DNA of 64,000 nt, from contig CAWAOM010000006.1 in the NCBI GenBank assembly GCA_963783695.1, forward strand, positions 558,001 through 622,000. Reading direction: 5' to 3'. This DNA comes from BM003 sp963783695 (GTDB taxonomy: Bacteria > Pseudomonadota > Gammaproteobacteria > Steroidobacterales > BM003). The position numbers and the translations under genes are program-made. The notes below the pieces were generated by a model that was not told where the DNA came from, made no database searches, and worked only from the letters and a program-made list of their open reading frames with translations. Shown here piece by piece: positions 8,722 through 18,200 of the stretch. The stretch's first letter is position 1, and each line of letters opens with the position of its first letter.

Positions 8722-9479
8722 AGCAAGCCCCCGAGCCGCGGCAGCAACGTCGTATTCGTCGCCAGCACTGATCGTGTGGCGAGATTGACCGGTGAACCAT
8801 CGAGGTCGGTAAACGTGCCACCGGCCTCGGTCACGATCACCCAAAGCGCGGCGATATCGAGGATATTGACGTCGGACTCGATCACCATGTCGATTTTTCC
8901 CGCGGCCAGCAGATGGTAGTGATAGAAATCGCCGTAACCGCGGATCCGGCCGACCTCGGTGATCAGCTTGCCAAGCCCGGTCCATCGGTCGCTGCCGGCA
9001 AGACTATGAATATTGCCGGTAGAAAGCGTGGCGTCTCGCAGGTCGGAAACCGTGCTGACCCGAAGACGCTGGCCGCCAAGCCAGGCGCCGGCACCGACCT
9101 GCGCGAACGCGAGTTCGTCAAAAGCCGGGGCACTGGAAACACCGAGAATCAGTTTCCCCCGATGCATCAGCGCAATCTGGGTGGAGAAAAACGGGTACTG
9201 CCTGACAAAGCTCTTGGTGCCGTCGATCGGGTCGACCAGCCACAGATAATCCGCCTCCATTCGCGCCTGCCCGGTTTCCTCGCCATAGAATCCATGCTCC
9301 GGAAAGCGCGACTGGATAATTTCCCTTATCGCCTGTTCGGCCTCTACATCCGCCACTGTCACGGGCGTCCGGTCGGACTTGGATCGCACCTCGAAATTGC
9401 CCTGATAGTAGTGACGAATGATAGATGCGGCTGCGCGGGCTGCCTCGATCGCAGTATCGAGAAAAGCTGAATCGTCCAT
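8718..9479 (-). CDS. Inositol-monophosphatase-family phosphatase (possibly histidinol-phosphatase)
   Basis: A 253-residue magnesium-dependent phosphatase. The start at 9479 (MDDSAFLDTA) fits the family; the frame extends 28 codons upstream without homology. Metal-binding residues are visible as Glu67/Glu68 in GEETG, Asp83 and Asp86 in DPIDGTKSF, and Asp208 in NILDIAALW. The sequence is close in style to HisN-type histidinol-phosphatases, which act in histidine synthesis, but inositol or PAP phosphatase activity cannot be excluded. Its stop overlaps the PhzF-like start, so the two are probably coupled. It is divergent from the cobalamin adenosyltransferase gene. Confidence 0.8.
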   Translation of the reverse strand: MDDSAFLDTAIEAARAAASIIRHYYQGNFEVRSKSDRTPVTVADVEAEQAIREIIQSRFPEHGFYGEETGQARMEADYLWLVDPIDGTKSFVRQYPFFSTQIALMHRGKLILGVSSAPAFDELAFAQVGAGAWLGGQRLRVSTVSDLRDATLSTGNIHSLAGSDRWTGLGKLITEVGRIRGYGDFYHYHLLAAGKIDMVIESDVNILDIAALWVIVTEAGGTFTDLDGSPVNLATRSVLATNTTLLPRLGGLL

Positions 9480-9630
9480 TGCGGTGCGAACTCTGTGGGG
9501 TCGGGCCGGTAATTGTAGCAAGGCTGCAACCGACACCGGCCGCGAAACGAAAACGATGGACATGCCCTAAACTAGCGGCACAGATCACACTCGCGGCGGC
9601 AGCAGCGGCAGCAGGGAAACAGGAATTTAA

Positions 9631-10191
9631 ATGGGTAACAGACTCACCAAAATTTACACGCGTACCGGCGACGATGGCAGCACAGGGCTCGGAGATGGCA
9701 GCAGGACCGACAAGGACAGCGCCAGAGTCGAGGCTTACGGGAGTGTCGACGAGACCAACTGCACTATTGGCATGGTACTCGCGGTCCCGGCAGTGGCCGA
9801 TCCGCTGCGCGGTTACCTGATTGAGATTCAGCATGATTTGTTCGATCTGGGCGGTGAATTGTGCATCCCGGGATTCGAATCCATCCGCGCATCACAGATC
9901 GAACGCCTCGAGCGGCACCTCGATCAACTCAATGCCGATCTGCCCGCGCTAAAGGACTTCATTCTTCCGGGTGGCGGCACAGCCGCCGCCGCCTGCCATC
10001 TTGCTCGCACCACGTGTCGCCGGGCCGAGCGCCGCACCGTGACGCTGGCGCGAACAGAGGCAGTCAGACCCGAAGTGCTGCGCTATCTCAACCGCCTCTC
10101 CGATTTGTTGTTCGTCGCAGCCCGGGTTCTGGCCCGAACCGAATCCGGCGCCGAGGTACTGTGGCGGCGTCAGCGTGACGGGGCCGGGTAG
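9631..10191 (+). CDS. Corrinoid adenosyltransferase (PduO/MMAB type)
   Basis: A 186-residue ATP:cob(I)alamin adenosyltransferase, which makes coenzyme B12 from cobalamin and ATP. The ATP loop TRTGDDGSTGLGDG sits at residues 10-23, followed by VEAYGSVDETN, and the C-terminal CRRAER and LNRLSDLLFVAAR blocks carry the conserved Arg and Asp residues of this family. It assembles as a trimer of helical bundles in known homologues. A good ribosome binding site (AGGAA) precedes the ATG. Its 3' end overlaps, by 22 bases on the opposite strand, the end of a BtuF-like gene, so both are cobalamin-related. Confidence 0.92.
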   Translation: MGNRLTKIYTRTGDDGSTGLGDGSRTDKDSARVEAYGSVDETNCTIGMVLAVPAVADPLRGYLIEIQHDLFDLGGELCIPGFESIRASQIERLERHLDQLNADLPALKDFILPGGGTAAAACHLARTTCRRAERRTVTLARTEAVRPEVLRYLNRLSDLLFVAARVLARTESGAEVLWRRQRDGAG

Positions 10192-11027
10192 GCCGCAGTC
10201 GAACGCACCTCGTCCAGTACAGTGCAAATCTGTCTCGCCCCGTCCACGAGGCGAAGACTGGCACGCCCCGTCAGAGAAGGATTCACGACGGCCAGGTTGT
10301 TTCGCGCAACGGCGCTGACATCGCGCCAGCGCGACCACTGGGTGGAGAGTTGCTGCGGCGAATCGAGGCCGGCAAGAATGAGCTCGGGATCACGCTCCAG
10401 CACGGTCTCCAAACCGACTACCGCGGCCAGCTCGCGAAGCCCGGCGAAAACATTGCGGCCACCGCACAACTCGATCATCTGGTTGATATAGCTGCGGCCG
10501 CCGACGGTATAAAGCGGCTCGAACGAAATCTGATAGAAGACCCGGACCGGTCTACGCGACGAGTAATCGCGGCGCAGTCCGGCCAGGGCCAGGAGGTACT
10601 CGTCCGCGACGAGGTTGGCTTGATGCGATTCGCCGGCAAGTTCTCCGATGCGGCGCAGATGAGCGGCAACGTCTTCCAGCCGCAGCGGTGCAAAGGTCTC
10701 GACGTGCAGCCCGAGCCCGCGCAATCGATCGATGATCTGCGTCGGGTTCCCCCCTTCCCAGGCAAGCACCAGGTCCGGCGCCAGCCCGACTATTGCCTCG
10801 TAATCGACCTGGAACGCGTCGCCAATCCGGGTCAGCCCAAGTGCGGCGGGCGGATAGTCGCTATGGGACACGACCCCAACCAGTCGCTCCCCGGCGCCGG
10901 CACTGAAAACCAGTTCCGTAAGATGCGGAGCGAGACTGACGATGCGCTGCGCCGCGCCGTCCTCGGCAGCCGCCGGCGCGGATCCCAACAAGCAAAACAC
11001 AACCACGAAAACACCGACCCGGCACAC
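10170..11027 (-). CDS. btuF: Periplasmic cobalamin-binding protein, BtuF-like
   Basis: A 285-residue class III solute-binding protein. A signal peptide (VFVVVFCLLGSAPAAA) is followed by RIVSLAPHLTELVFSAGAG and GDAFQVDYEAIVGLAPDLVLAW, both typical of BtuF/FepB-type binding proteins. It would deliver cobalamin or cobinamide to an inner-membrane ABC transporter; no btuC or btuD gene lies in the window. It starts 7 bases after the stop of the ampE-like gene, so it may be read from the ampDE transcript. A substrate other than corrinoids is possible, but the convergent adenosyltransferase gene supports the cobalamin reading. Confidence 0.82.
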   Translation of the reverse strand: MCRVGVFVVVFCLLGSAPAAAEDGAAQRIVSLAPHLTELVFSAGAGERLVGVVSHSDYPPAALGLTRIGDAFQVDYEAIVGLAPDLVLAWEGGNPTQIIDRLRGLGLHVETFAPLRLEDVAAHLRRIGELAGESHQANLVADEYLLALAGLRRDYSSRRPVRVFYQISFEPLYTVGGRSYINQMIELCGGRNVFAGLRELAAVVGLETVLERDPELILAGLDSPQQLSTQWSRWRDVSAVARNNLAVVNPSLTGRASLRLVDGARQICTVLDEVRSTAAYPAPSR

Positions 11028-11034
11028 CGCTGAA

Positions 11035-11937
11035 CTAGAAACCCTGACCGAAAAGGGTCATCAACGCGATGGCAATCAGCCACACAAACAGGGTGCGATT
11101 GACCAGGCGCATCGCCGAACGCACAGCATGCCACTCGGGTGCCCGCCCATCCGTGATCTCCGCCTGCCCCATGGCCCCACAACCCACACTCGCCAGCAAC
11201 CGGTCGTTGAATTCGTAAAAACGGCCGCGCTCGGCGGGAGCGAACCCGCGCCAGTTGCGGATCGCATCCTCGAAACTCCCCGCCAGCGCATATCCGAGCG
11301 CGAGAAGTCGCGCCGGAATCCATGCCAGCAGGCCATGCAGCGTACGAACAGGATGGAGAAACGCCGCCGTCTTGTTTTCGTCATCGCGCAGCCGATTCGA
11401 CTCGAATTTTGCCCGTCGGCGCATCAGGTCGACAACGCGGAAAAACCACGCTCCCGCAGGTCCGGCAACGAGAAACCAGAAAATGACACCGAAAACCCGA
11501 TTATTGGCCTGAACAAACACCGCTTTCTCAACCGCGGGATAGGAATCCGCATCGGCATCGCGGTCACTCTCCATCAACTCCTTGGCACGCCGCGATGTCT
11601 CCTCCGCCTCACCGGACTGTATCGCGCTCATGTATTCGTCCATTTCGCGGCCAAGATCGCGTGGACCGAGCGAGAAGACCAGCACCAGGGCGGCGAAAAG
11701 TACATACGGTATATGGTGCAGATGGTCTCCGAAGACTATGACTATCGCTATGACCGGCACGACGAGGAGCGCACAACAAAGCGTCGTGACAAGGAGTGCG
11801 GAAGGACCGGAGAATTTCGAAATGCGATTGAGCGCCCAGTCAAAATAGCGGTCAAACCAGCGCAATTCACGCAGATGCAAAATACGGGTGAGGAAACGTT
11901 CGCAGACCAGCCCCAGCGCAAGCGCCCAGATATTCAT
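11035..11937 (-). CDS. ampE: AmpE-like inner-membrane protein
   Basis: A 300-residue multi-pass membrane protein resembling AmpE, a partner of AmpD in beta-lactamase and peptidoglycan-recycling signalling. Hydrophobic segments lie near residues 45-75 (two), 145-170 and 275-300. The pattern FGVIFWFLVAGPAGAWFFRVVDLM and the final helix ahead of GQGF match the AmpE/CobD-like topology. The start overlaps the ampD stop by four bases (ATGA), the usual ampDE arrangement, which strongly supports both calls. Its biochemical role is not well established in any organism. Confidence 0.85.
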   Translation of the reverse strand: MNIWALALGLVCERFLTRILHLRELRWFDRYFDWALNRISKFSGPSALLVTTLCCALLVVPVIAIVIVFGDHLHHIPYVLFAALVLVFSLGPRDLGREMDEYMSAIQSGEAEETSRRAKELMESDRDADADSYPAVEKAVFVQANNRVFGVIFWFLVAGPAGAWFFRVVDLMRRRAKFESNRLRDDENKTAAFLHPVRTLHGLLAWIPARLLALGYALAGSFEDAIRNWRGFAPAERGRFYEFNDRLLASVGCGAMGQAEITDGRAPEWHAVRSAMRLVNRTLFVWLIAIALMTLFGQGF

Positions 11938-12572
11938 GCTGAAACCGCCTCATTGGAAAATGCCTGACTGCGCTTTCGCGCTGCCGCCACCGCCACGCAC
12001 CGATCCAGCCGCAGCCAGTCGAAAGATCCACCCGGGTCGGTTTTGCGCCCAGGTGCAATATCCCTGTGCCCCGCTATCGGCACTGCAGCCAGCGCCGGGT
12101 AGGCCAGAGCCAGGGCGGCGAGAACCGTCGCAAGCACTGCGTACTGCTCATCCGTGTAGGGCATGTCGTCGGTTCCCTCGAGTTCGATCCCGATCGAAAA
12201 ATCATTGCATGCCGTGCGGCCAAAATACGCGGACACCCCGGCATGCCACGCACGGTCATTGAACGACACATACTGGGTGACGTGGCCACCACGCTCGATC
12301 AGCAGGTGCGCGGACACCCTCGCATCAACGATCTGGGCAAAATACGGATGCACGTCCGGGTCGAGGCGGTTCAAAAACAGCGCGTCCACCCAGCCGCCGC
12401 CGAACTCCCCGGGCGGCAGACTTATACCATGCAATACGACCAGTTCCGGCGCGCACCCTGCGGGGCGCTGATCGCTGTTCGGCGATTCCAACTGACGGGC
12501 CGGACCAAGCAGCCCGGTATCCGGATCGACTTCCACCCCCAACTCCCTATCGAACCGCGAACCCGGCACCAT
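11934..12572 (-). CDS. ampD: 1,6-anhydro-N-acetylmuramyl-L-alanine amidase AmpD
   Basis: A 212-residue zinc amidase that removes the peptide from 1,6-anhydro-MurNAc during cell-wall recycling in the cytoplasm. Family motifs are VVLHGISLPPGEFGG with the first zinc histidine, SFNDRAWHAGVS, IGIELEGTDD, and AGHRDIAPGRKTDPG with the second histidine and the aspartate ligand. The ATG at 12572 gives the normal AmpD length with no signal peptide; the frame continues upstream without homology. It is coupled to ampE and divergent from bioA across about 90 bases. Confidence 0.92.
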   Translation of the reverse strand: MVPGSRFDRELGVEVDPDTGLLGPARQLESPNSDQRPAGCAPELVVLHGISLPPGEFGGGWVDALFLNRLDPDVHPYFAQIVDARVSAHLLIERGGHVTQYVSFNDRAWHAGVSAYFGRTACNDFSIGIELEGTDDMPYTDEQYAVLATVLAALALAYPALAAVPIAGHRDIAPGRKTDPGGSFDWLRLDRCVAVAAARKRSQAFSNEAVSA

Positions 12573-12651
12573 TGTCACGCCTCGACTCGCCGCGGTAAAG
12601 ACCTCTCTTGCGGCGACAGCCGGCTGTGCGCACAATCGCGAAATACATCGC

Positions 12652-12656
12652 GGAGG
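12652..12656 (+). promoter_or_regulatory. Ribosome binding site deciding a TTG start for bioA
   Basis: A GGAGG sequence lies nine bases before the TTG at 12666. No ATG near the N-terminus has comparable support, and the protein starting there (NNSRLAAEDLRYLWHPCTQM) matches the usual BioA beginning. Confidence 0.7.
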
Positions 12657-12665
12657 CAACGCAAA

Positions 12666-14015
12666 TTGAATAACAGCAGACTGGCTGCAGAAGACCTGCG
12701 CTATTTGTGGCATCCATGCACGCAGATGAAAGACCATGAATGGCTGCCGCTTGTGCCAATCCGCCGCGGTCAGGGCGTGTGGCTGGAAGATTTCGACGGC
12801 CACCGCTATCTCGATGCCATCAGCTCGTGGTGGGTCAATCTGTTTGGCCACGCCCACCCCTATATCAATGAGCAGATTCGTGTTCAGCTCAACGAACTCG
12901 AGCATGTCATCCTTGCCGGGTTTACCCATCAGCCCGCGGTCGAGCTGGCGCGGAGACTGGTGGAGATAACGCCCCCGGGTCTGGACAAGGTCTTTTTCGC
13001 GGATAACGGCTCATCAGCGGTAGAAGTCGCACTCAAGATGAGCTTTCACTACTGGCGCAACGCAGGCAAGGCGGACAAGCGCGATTTTGTCACGCTATCC
13101 AACAGCTATCATGGCGAAACCCTCGGCGCATTGGCCGTTGGTGATGTGCAACTCTACAAGGACACCTATGAGCCGCTGCTACTGAAAGCGATCACGGTTC
13201 CTTCCCCGGATTGCTACGGCCGCGCAGCGGGTACCAGCTGCGAGGAGCACAGCAAAGAAGCGTTTACGGCCACGCGCGCGGTGCTGGAGCGGCACGCGGA
13301 CAGCGTTTGCGCAATCATTGTCGAGCCACTGGTGCAGTGCGCCGGCGGCATGCGGATGTATGATCCGGTTTACCTGTCGCTGCTGCGCGAGTGCTGCGAT
13401 GAGCTCGGAATCCACCTGATTGCCGATGAGATAGCGGTAGGTTTTGGCCGCACTGGCAGCTTGTTTGCCTGCGAACAGGCTGCCATCTCTCCTGATTTCA
13501 TGTGCCTGTCCAAGGGACTGACCGGCGGGTACCTGCCTCTGTCTGCCGTACTGACCTCCAATCTGGTCTACGAAGCCTTCTACGACGACTACACCAATCT
13601 GACCGCGTTTCTCCACTCGCACAGTTACACCGGCAATCCACTTGGCTGCGCAGCCGCACTCGCCACACTCGATCTTCTGGCCGACGGCACCGTGCTCGAG
13701 CGTAATCGCGCAACCGCTGCCTGCATGGCGGCCGCAGTCGCCGATCTTCGGGATCATCCCCACGTCGGAGATATTCGCCAGCGCGGAATGATCCTCGCGA
13801 TCGAGATGGTCGCGGAGCGTGCCGCGCTGACCGCGTTTCCGTGGCAGGAAAGGCGCGGTCTGAAAGTGTATCAACACGGTCTCAAGCACGGCGTGTTGTT
13901 GCGCCCGCTCGGTAATGTCGTGTATTTCATGCCGCCCTATATCATCGAGGACGAGCATGTCGATTTGATGGCGCGCACGGCCCGTGACGGCATCCACGCT
14001 GCGACATGCGGTTGA
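12666..14015 (+). CDS. bioA: Adenosylmethionine-8-amino-7-oxononanoate aminotransferase
   Basis: A 449-residue PLP-dependent class III aminotransferase of biotin synthesis, converting KAPA to DAPA with SAM as amino donor. The start is a TTG at 12666 set by a GGAGG nine bases upstream. Hallmarks include WHPCTQMKDHE, SSWWVNLFGHAHP with the paired tryptophans, the PLP phosphate loop DNGSSAVEVALKM, IADEIAVGFGRTG and the Schiff-base Lys283 in CLSKGLTGGYLPLS. No other biotin genes are in the window, so it stands alone. It overlaps the rsmE gene by ten bases. Confidence 0.95.
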   Translation: MNNSRLAAEDLRYLWHPCTQMKDHEWLPLVPIRRGQGVWLEDFDGHRYLDAISSWWVNLFGHAHPYINEQIRVQLNELEHVILAGFTHQPAVELARRLVEITPPGLDKVFFADNGSSAVEVALKMSFHYWRNAGKADKRDFVTLSNSYHGETLGALAVGDVQLYKDTYEPLLLKAITVPSPDCYGRAAGTSCEEHSKEAFTATRAVLERHADSVCAIIVEPLVQCAGGMRMYDPVYLSLLRECCDELGIHLIADEIAVGFGRTGSLFACEQAAISPDFMCLSKGLTGGYLPLSAVLTSNLVYEAFYDDYTNLTAFLHSHSYTGNPLGCAAALATLDLLADGTVLERNRATAACMAAAVADLRDHPHVGDIRQRGMILAIEMVAERAALTAFPWQERRGLKVYQHGLKHGVLLRPLGNVVYFMPPYIIEDEHVDLMARTARDGIHAATCG

Positions 14016-14737
14016 TACGACTGCATGTAGCCACGCCGTTGCGCCCCGGCGCAACCATCGACCTGCCCGATGGCAGCGCCCGCCATGCCTCCCAGGTGCT
14101 GAGAATGCGCGCCGGCGACGAGGCGATCGGGTTCGACGGAAAGGGTCAGCAGTTTCGGATTCGCCTGATCGCGGCAACCCGGCGCGGCGTTCGTGTCGAA
14201 GTTATCGAGGAAGTGCCCGCACTCGACGAGTCACCGTTGCAAGTCACGCTGGCGCACGGCTTGTCCCGGCGCGAAAAAATGGACTGGGTAATGCAAAAGG
14301 CGACCGAACTCGGCGTGAGTCGCATCGTTCCTGTAGTGACCGAGCGCAGCGTCGTCCGGCTTGATGCAGCAAGAGCCGACAAACGCCTCGCCCACTGGGA
14401 GGCGGTGATTGCACATGCCTGCGAGCAGTGCGGAAGATCGCTGCTCCCATCGATAGAACCGACCCTTGGCCTTGGCGATTTTCTTGGCCAACGCAATCCC
14501 GCCGAGGACGGTATCGTGCTCGCACCTGGCGCGCCCGTCCGCCTGGCGGACATCGACCTCGACCCTGCCTGCCTCACGCTGCTGGTTGGCCCGGAGGGCG
14601 GATTGACCCGGGACGAGTACGAAACCGCAAAACACAATGGATTTGCCGCCGCCACACTGGGTCCGCGGACGCTGCGCACCGAGACGGCCGCACTGGCAGG
14701 AATTGCGCTGGCCCAGGCCCGCTGGGGAGATATCTAA
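14006..14737 (+). CDS. rsmE: 16S rRNA (uracil-1498-N3)-methyltransferase RsmE
   Basis: A 243-residue SPOUT methyltransferase that methylates U1498 of 16S rRNA. The N-terminal PUA-like part carries HASQVLRMRAGDEAIGFDG, the central QKATELGVSRIVPVVTERS is diagnostic, and the knotted C-terminus reads LLVGPEGGLTRDEYE followed by LGPRTLRTETAALAG, which binds SAM. Length is normal. It overlaps the end of bioA by ten bases and its stop overlaps the convergent chemosensory gene by four bases. Confidence 0.95.
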   Translation: MRLIRLHVATPLRPGATIDLPDGSARHASQVLRMRAGDEAIGFDGKGQQFRIRLIAATRRGVRVEVIEEVPALDESPLQVTLAHGLSRREKMDWVMQKATELGVSRIVPVVTERSVVRLDAARADKRLAHWEAVIAHACEQCGRSLLPSIEPTLGLGDFLGQRNPAEDGIVLAPGAPVRLADIDLDPACLTLLVGPEGGLTRDEYETAKHNGFAAATLGPRTLRTETAALAGIALAQARWGDI

Positions 14738-15216
14738 AGGGCCATGGCGCGTTGCGACAACGCGGCATGAATCATCGCTTCGAGGCGCTCGAGGTCAGGA
14801 ACAAGGGGCTTCTCGTTCAGCATCTGGAGTTGGCATAGCACCACGTCGTCCTCGCCGAACTCCTGCGAATCGTCAACATTCAGAACCTCGCGGCTAACCC
14901 GAACCAGCTGCGGAAATCCCTGAGCTACGATGCCAAAAAACGGGATCGCCAACTGGCCACCAATGGCCTGCACGATCACGACCTTGCAGCGGGCGCCGAG
15001 TTCTGCGACGGGGCGGCCACCGCTGCCTTCGAACGAAATCACCGGGACAGCCCGGCCCGACCAGTCCGCGTAACCGAGCAACCACGGCGGGCATCCCTCC
15101 ACCGGTACCGGAGAGTGATACCCGATCACCTCGGCGACACAGGCACGCGGCAGCAGCAAGCGCATGCCATCGAGCGGGATCAGCAGGCTGTACAGCTCTT
15201 CAGCGGAGTCGCTCAT
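14734..15216 (-). CDS. CheW-like adaptor of the Pil-Chp system (ChpC position)
   Basis: A 160-residue single CheW domain. The start SLLIPLDGMRLLLPRACVAEVIGYHSP and the core LLGYADWSGRAVPVISFEG, then VVIVQAIGGQLAIPFFGIVAQG, follow the two five-strand barrels of CheW adaptors, which link receptors to a CheA kinase. It is the last gene of the Pil-Chp operon and overlaps the 3' end of the chpA-like gene by 17 bases. Its place matches ChpC of Pseudomonas, a second adaptor that may recruit other receptors; the chpB methylesterase gene that precedes chpC there is missing here. Confidence 0.8.
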   Translation of the reverse strand: MSDSAEELYSLLIPLDGMRLLLPRACVAEVIGYHSPVPVEGCPPWLLGYADWSGRAVPVISFEGSGGRPVAELGARCKVVIVQAIGGQLAIPFFGIVAQGFPQLVRVSREVLNVDDSQEFGEDDVVLCQLQMLNEKPLVPDLERLEAMIHAALSQRAMAL

Positions 15217-18200
15217 TGCCCTCTCTCCCCACGCTTACCAAAGGCTCGATCGCATCGAGAAGCTGTGCTTCCTGATACGGCTTGCCGAGATAATCGTCAA
15301 CGCCCAGTTCAATTGCGCGGGCACGGTGCTTCGACCCCACTCGCGACGTAATCATGATGATCGGGATGTTCTCGAGACGACTGTCATTGCGGATATTGCC
15401 GGCCAGTTCGTATCCGTCCATCCGCGGCATTTCGATATCCAGCAAAATAATATCCGGATGATGCTCCTGCAGAATCGCCATCGCATCGACGCCATCTTTC
15501 GCCGTCTGAACGCGCATGCCGTTGCGTTCCAGCAAGCGCTGGGTCACCCTGCGCACGGTAATCGAATCGTCCACGACCAGGACAAATGTGCGATCGTCTT
15601 CCAATTCCGCCGCCGAGGCGGATGCCGCCGGCTGCACCGCGGTTCGCAACAGAGTCGGCGCATCGAGAATGATCGCGATCCGCCCGTCACCCATTATCGT
15701 CGCGCCGGCAATACCGTCGATCGTCGCAAGCTGCGGACCGACCGATTTCACAACGACTTCACGGCTGCCAAGCAACTCGTCGCCGATCAGCGCAGTCGAG
15801 TACTCGCCCGCCCGTACCAGCACAACCGGCACCGAGGGACTGTCTTCCGCAAGCGCCGGTATGTCAGCACCGACATACTGCGCAAGGTACTGGAAACGGT
15901 AGTCCTCACCGCCGTATTCATAAACGGGATCCGGCTGTTCCAGCTTGGCAAGAAGCTCCTCGCGTGGGATACGCGCTATCCCTTCGACAGAGGTCAGCGG
16001 CAGCGCGTAATACTCGTCATTGACGCGCACGATCATTGCCTGTGCAATTGCAAGGGTAAACGGCAGCCGCACCAGAAAACTCGTGCCCTTACCTTGCTCG
16101 GTAGTGACGGAGATGCTGCCACCGAGACGGCGAACCTCATTCGCCACAACGTCCATCCCGACCCCGCGACCGGCCGCCTGGGTCAGTTCCGCGGCCGTGC
16201 TGAAACCGGGTTCGAAAATAAACTGTATCGCCTGCTGGTCGGTACGTATCTTGTCCGCGCCAACCAGACCTCGCGCAACCGCATTCTCACGTATGGCAGC
16301 AATATCGAGGCCCGAACCATCATCGCCGATTTCCACCAGGACTTCGGCACCCTCACGGCGAACGTTGGCCGTGATCCGGCCGGTTTCCGGTTTACCCGCT
16401 GCGCGCCGTTGCTGGGGGAACTCGATGCCGTGCACGACGGCATTTCGCAACATATGTTCGAGCGGCGACAACATCCGCTCGAGAACCTGCCTGTCCAGCT
16501 CTCCGCCGCCGTGCAGCTCCAGCTCTGCGCGTTTGCCGACCTCGGCGGCCACCTGCCGCACAACGCGGCCGAGGCGAGCACCATGACGTTCGAATGGCAC
16601 CATGCGCGTGCGCATCAGACCATGCTGCAGCGCAGTCGTCACCCTGCCCTGCTGAACCAGCAACGCATCGGCATCGCGAATCTGGCCATGCATCAGCGAA
16701 CGGATGCTGTCGACATCGCTGGCCGTCTCCGCAAGCGCGCGCGAGAGTTGCTGAATCAGCGAATAGCGATCGAGTTCGAGAGGATCGAAATCACCGGCGC
16801 CTTCGATCTCGGATTGGTGCCGATGGATGATTTGCGCCTCGGTCTCGATCTCGAGGTTGCGTAACTGGTCCTTCAGGCGCGATACCGTCTGTGCCAGCTC
16901 AGCCAGATTGAACTCGACCGATTTGACCTGCTGGTCGAGTCGGGAGCGAAAAATACTGATCTCGCCGGCATTATTGAGCAATTCCTCGAGCAGGTCGGCA
17001 TCGACTCTCGCTACCTCACCACGTTGCTCGCCGCGACCCTGACGGGAAGCTGCGATCTCGGACGCTGCGCCACTGTCATCGCCTTGGCTTTTGACCGGGG
17101 CGACCCCGGCAACAGTCGTGATCGAGAGCGGCTCTGCCTCGCCCCGGTCTTTCTCCTCGAGGGCATCGCCCGCTGCGACAACATCCTCGCCAACCGCAGT
17201 GTCATCGGTGGCAACAGAGTCTTCCGACTCGCCATCCTGTTCGGCGGCAACTGCATCGCGGGTAACGCCATGATCTCCGTCATCGGTGGCATCCTCGCCC
17301 GCAGACAGCTGATCCGCCGCAACCGTCGCGCTCGCAGCATCATCCGCAGTTTCACCCACCACGTCGCTGTGTTGTTCGCGCGTGCCAGCCGCCGGTTGCT
17401 CCGTGACCACCGGCTCCGCGGGCTCAGATGCCTCAGCAACGGCGCCGGGCAAAAACCCGCGAATAGCGTCCGTCACATCCGTCCCCGGCTGCGGGTAAAC
17501 ACCATCCGCCACGGCTTCACGCATGCGATGCAACTCATCGATGCCGCGCTGGAAGACTGCGCGCAACTTCTCACCGGTTTCGATGTCACCGCCACCGACC
17601 CGAATCAGCAACGTTTCCATTTCATGGCTTAGATCGCCCATCGGGCGCAGACCCGCCATCCGCGCACCGCCTTTAAGCGTATGCAGGTGCCGCCGCAACT
17701 CCGCGATCGCCTCTTCGTCACTCCAGTCGAAAGACCAGGAGGCAAACGACTGCTCCGCGGCTTCGAGCAATTCGGTCGCCTCCTCGCAGAAAATCGCAGC
17801 GATTTCGGTATCGAATTCCGGGGTCGCGGCAGCGCCGTCTCCGGAGGCAGGCGCGGCCGGTTGATACTCATGAGCATTGCGTTCGAACTCGGCGTCGAGC
17901 CAGCCAATTCGCGCAACCAGGGATTCGACATCGGGGACGTCGCCAAAGCCGTGTTTCAGCCGCGCAACGATCGCCTCCATTGCCGCCACCACCGCCTCAC
18001 AGGTCTCGAGACCTTCGGCCGAGAGGCCAAGACCCGTGTCGTACAATTTGCGCAGGTAGGCATTCCACGGCGTGGCGACCTCGACCGCAACGGCAACGCC
18101 CGCCATGTTTGCGCTTCCGCTCAGCGTGTGACACGACCGGTGCAGCGCCTCGGTGATCGAGTAAGGGGCGCCAAATGACTCGCAATCCCTCAAATAAGCA

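Noticed and set aside
9480..9630. Cobalamin riboswitch before the adenosyltransferase gene
   Set aside because: I looked for the conserved B12-box bases and saw none; the leader is short.
15164..16864. 566-codon plus-strand frame
   Set aside because: Antisense to the CheA/receiver part of the ChpA-like kinase; no recognisable motifs.
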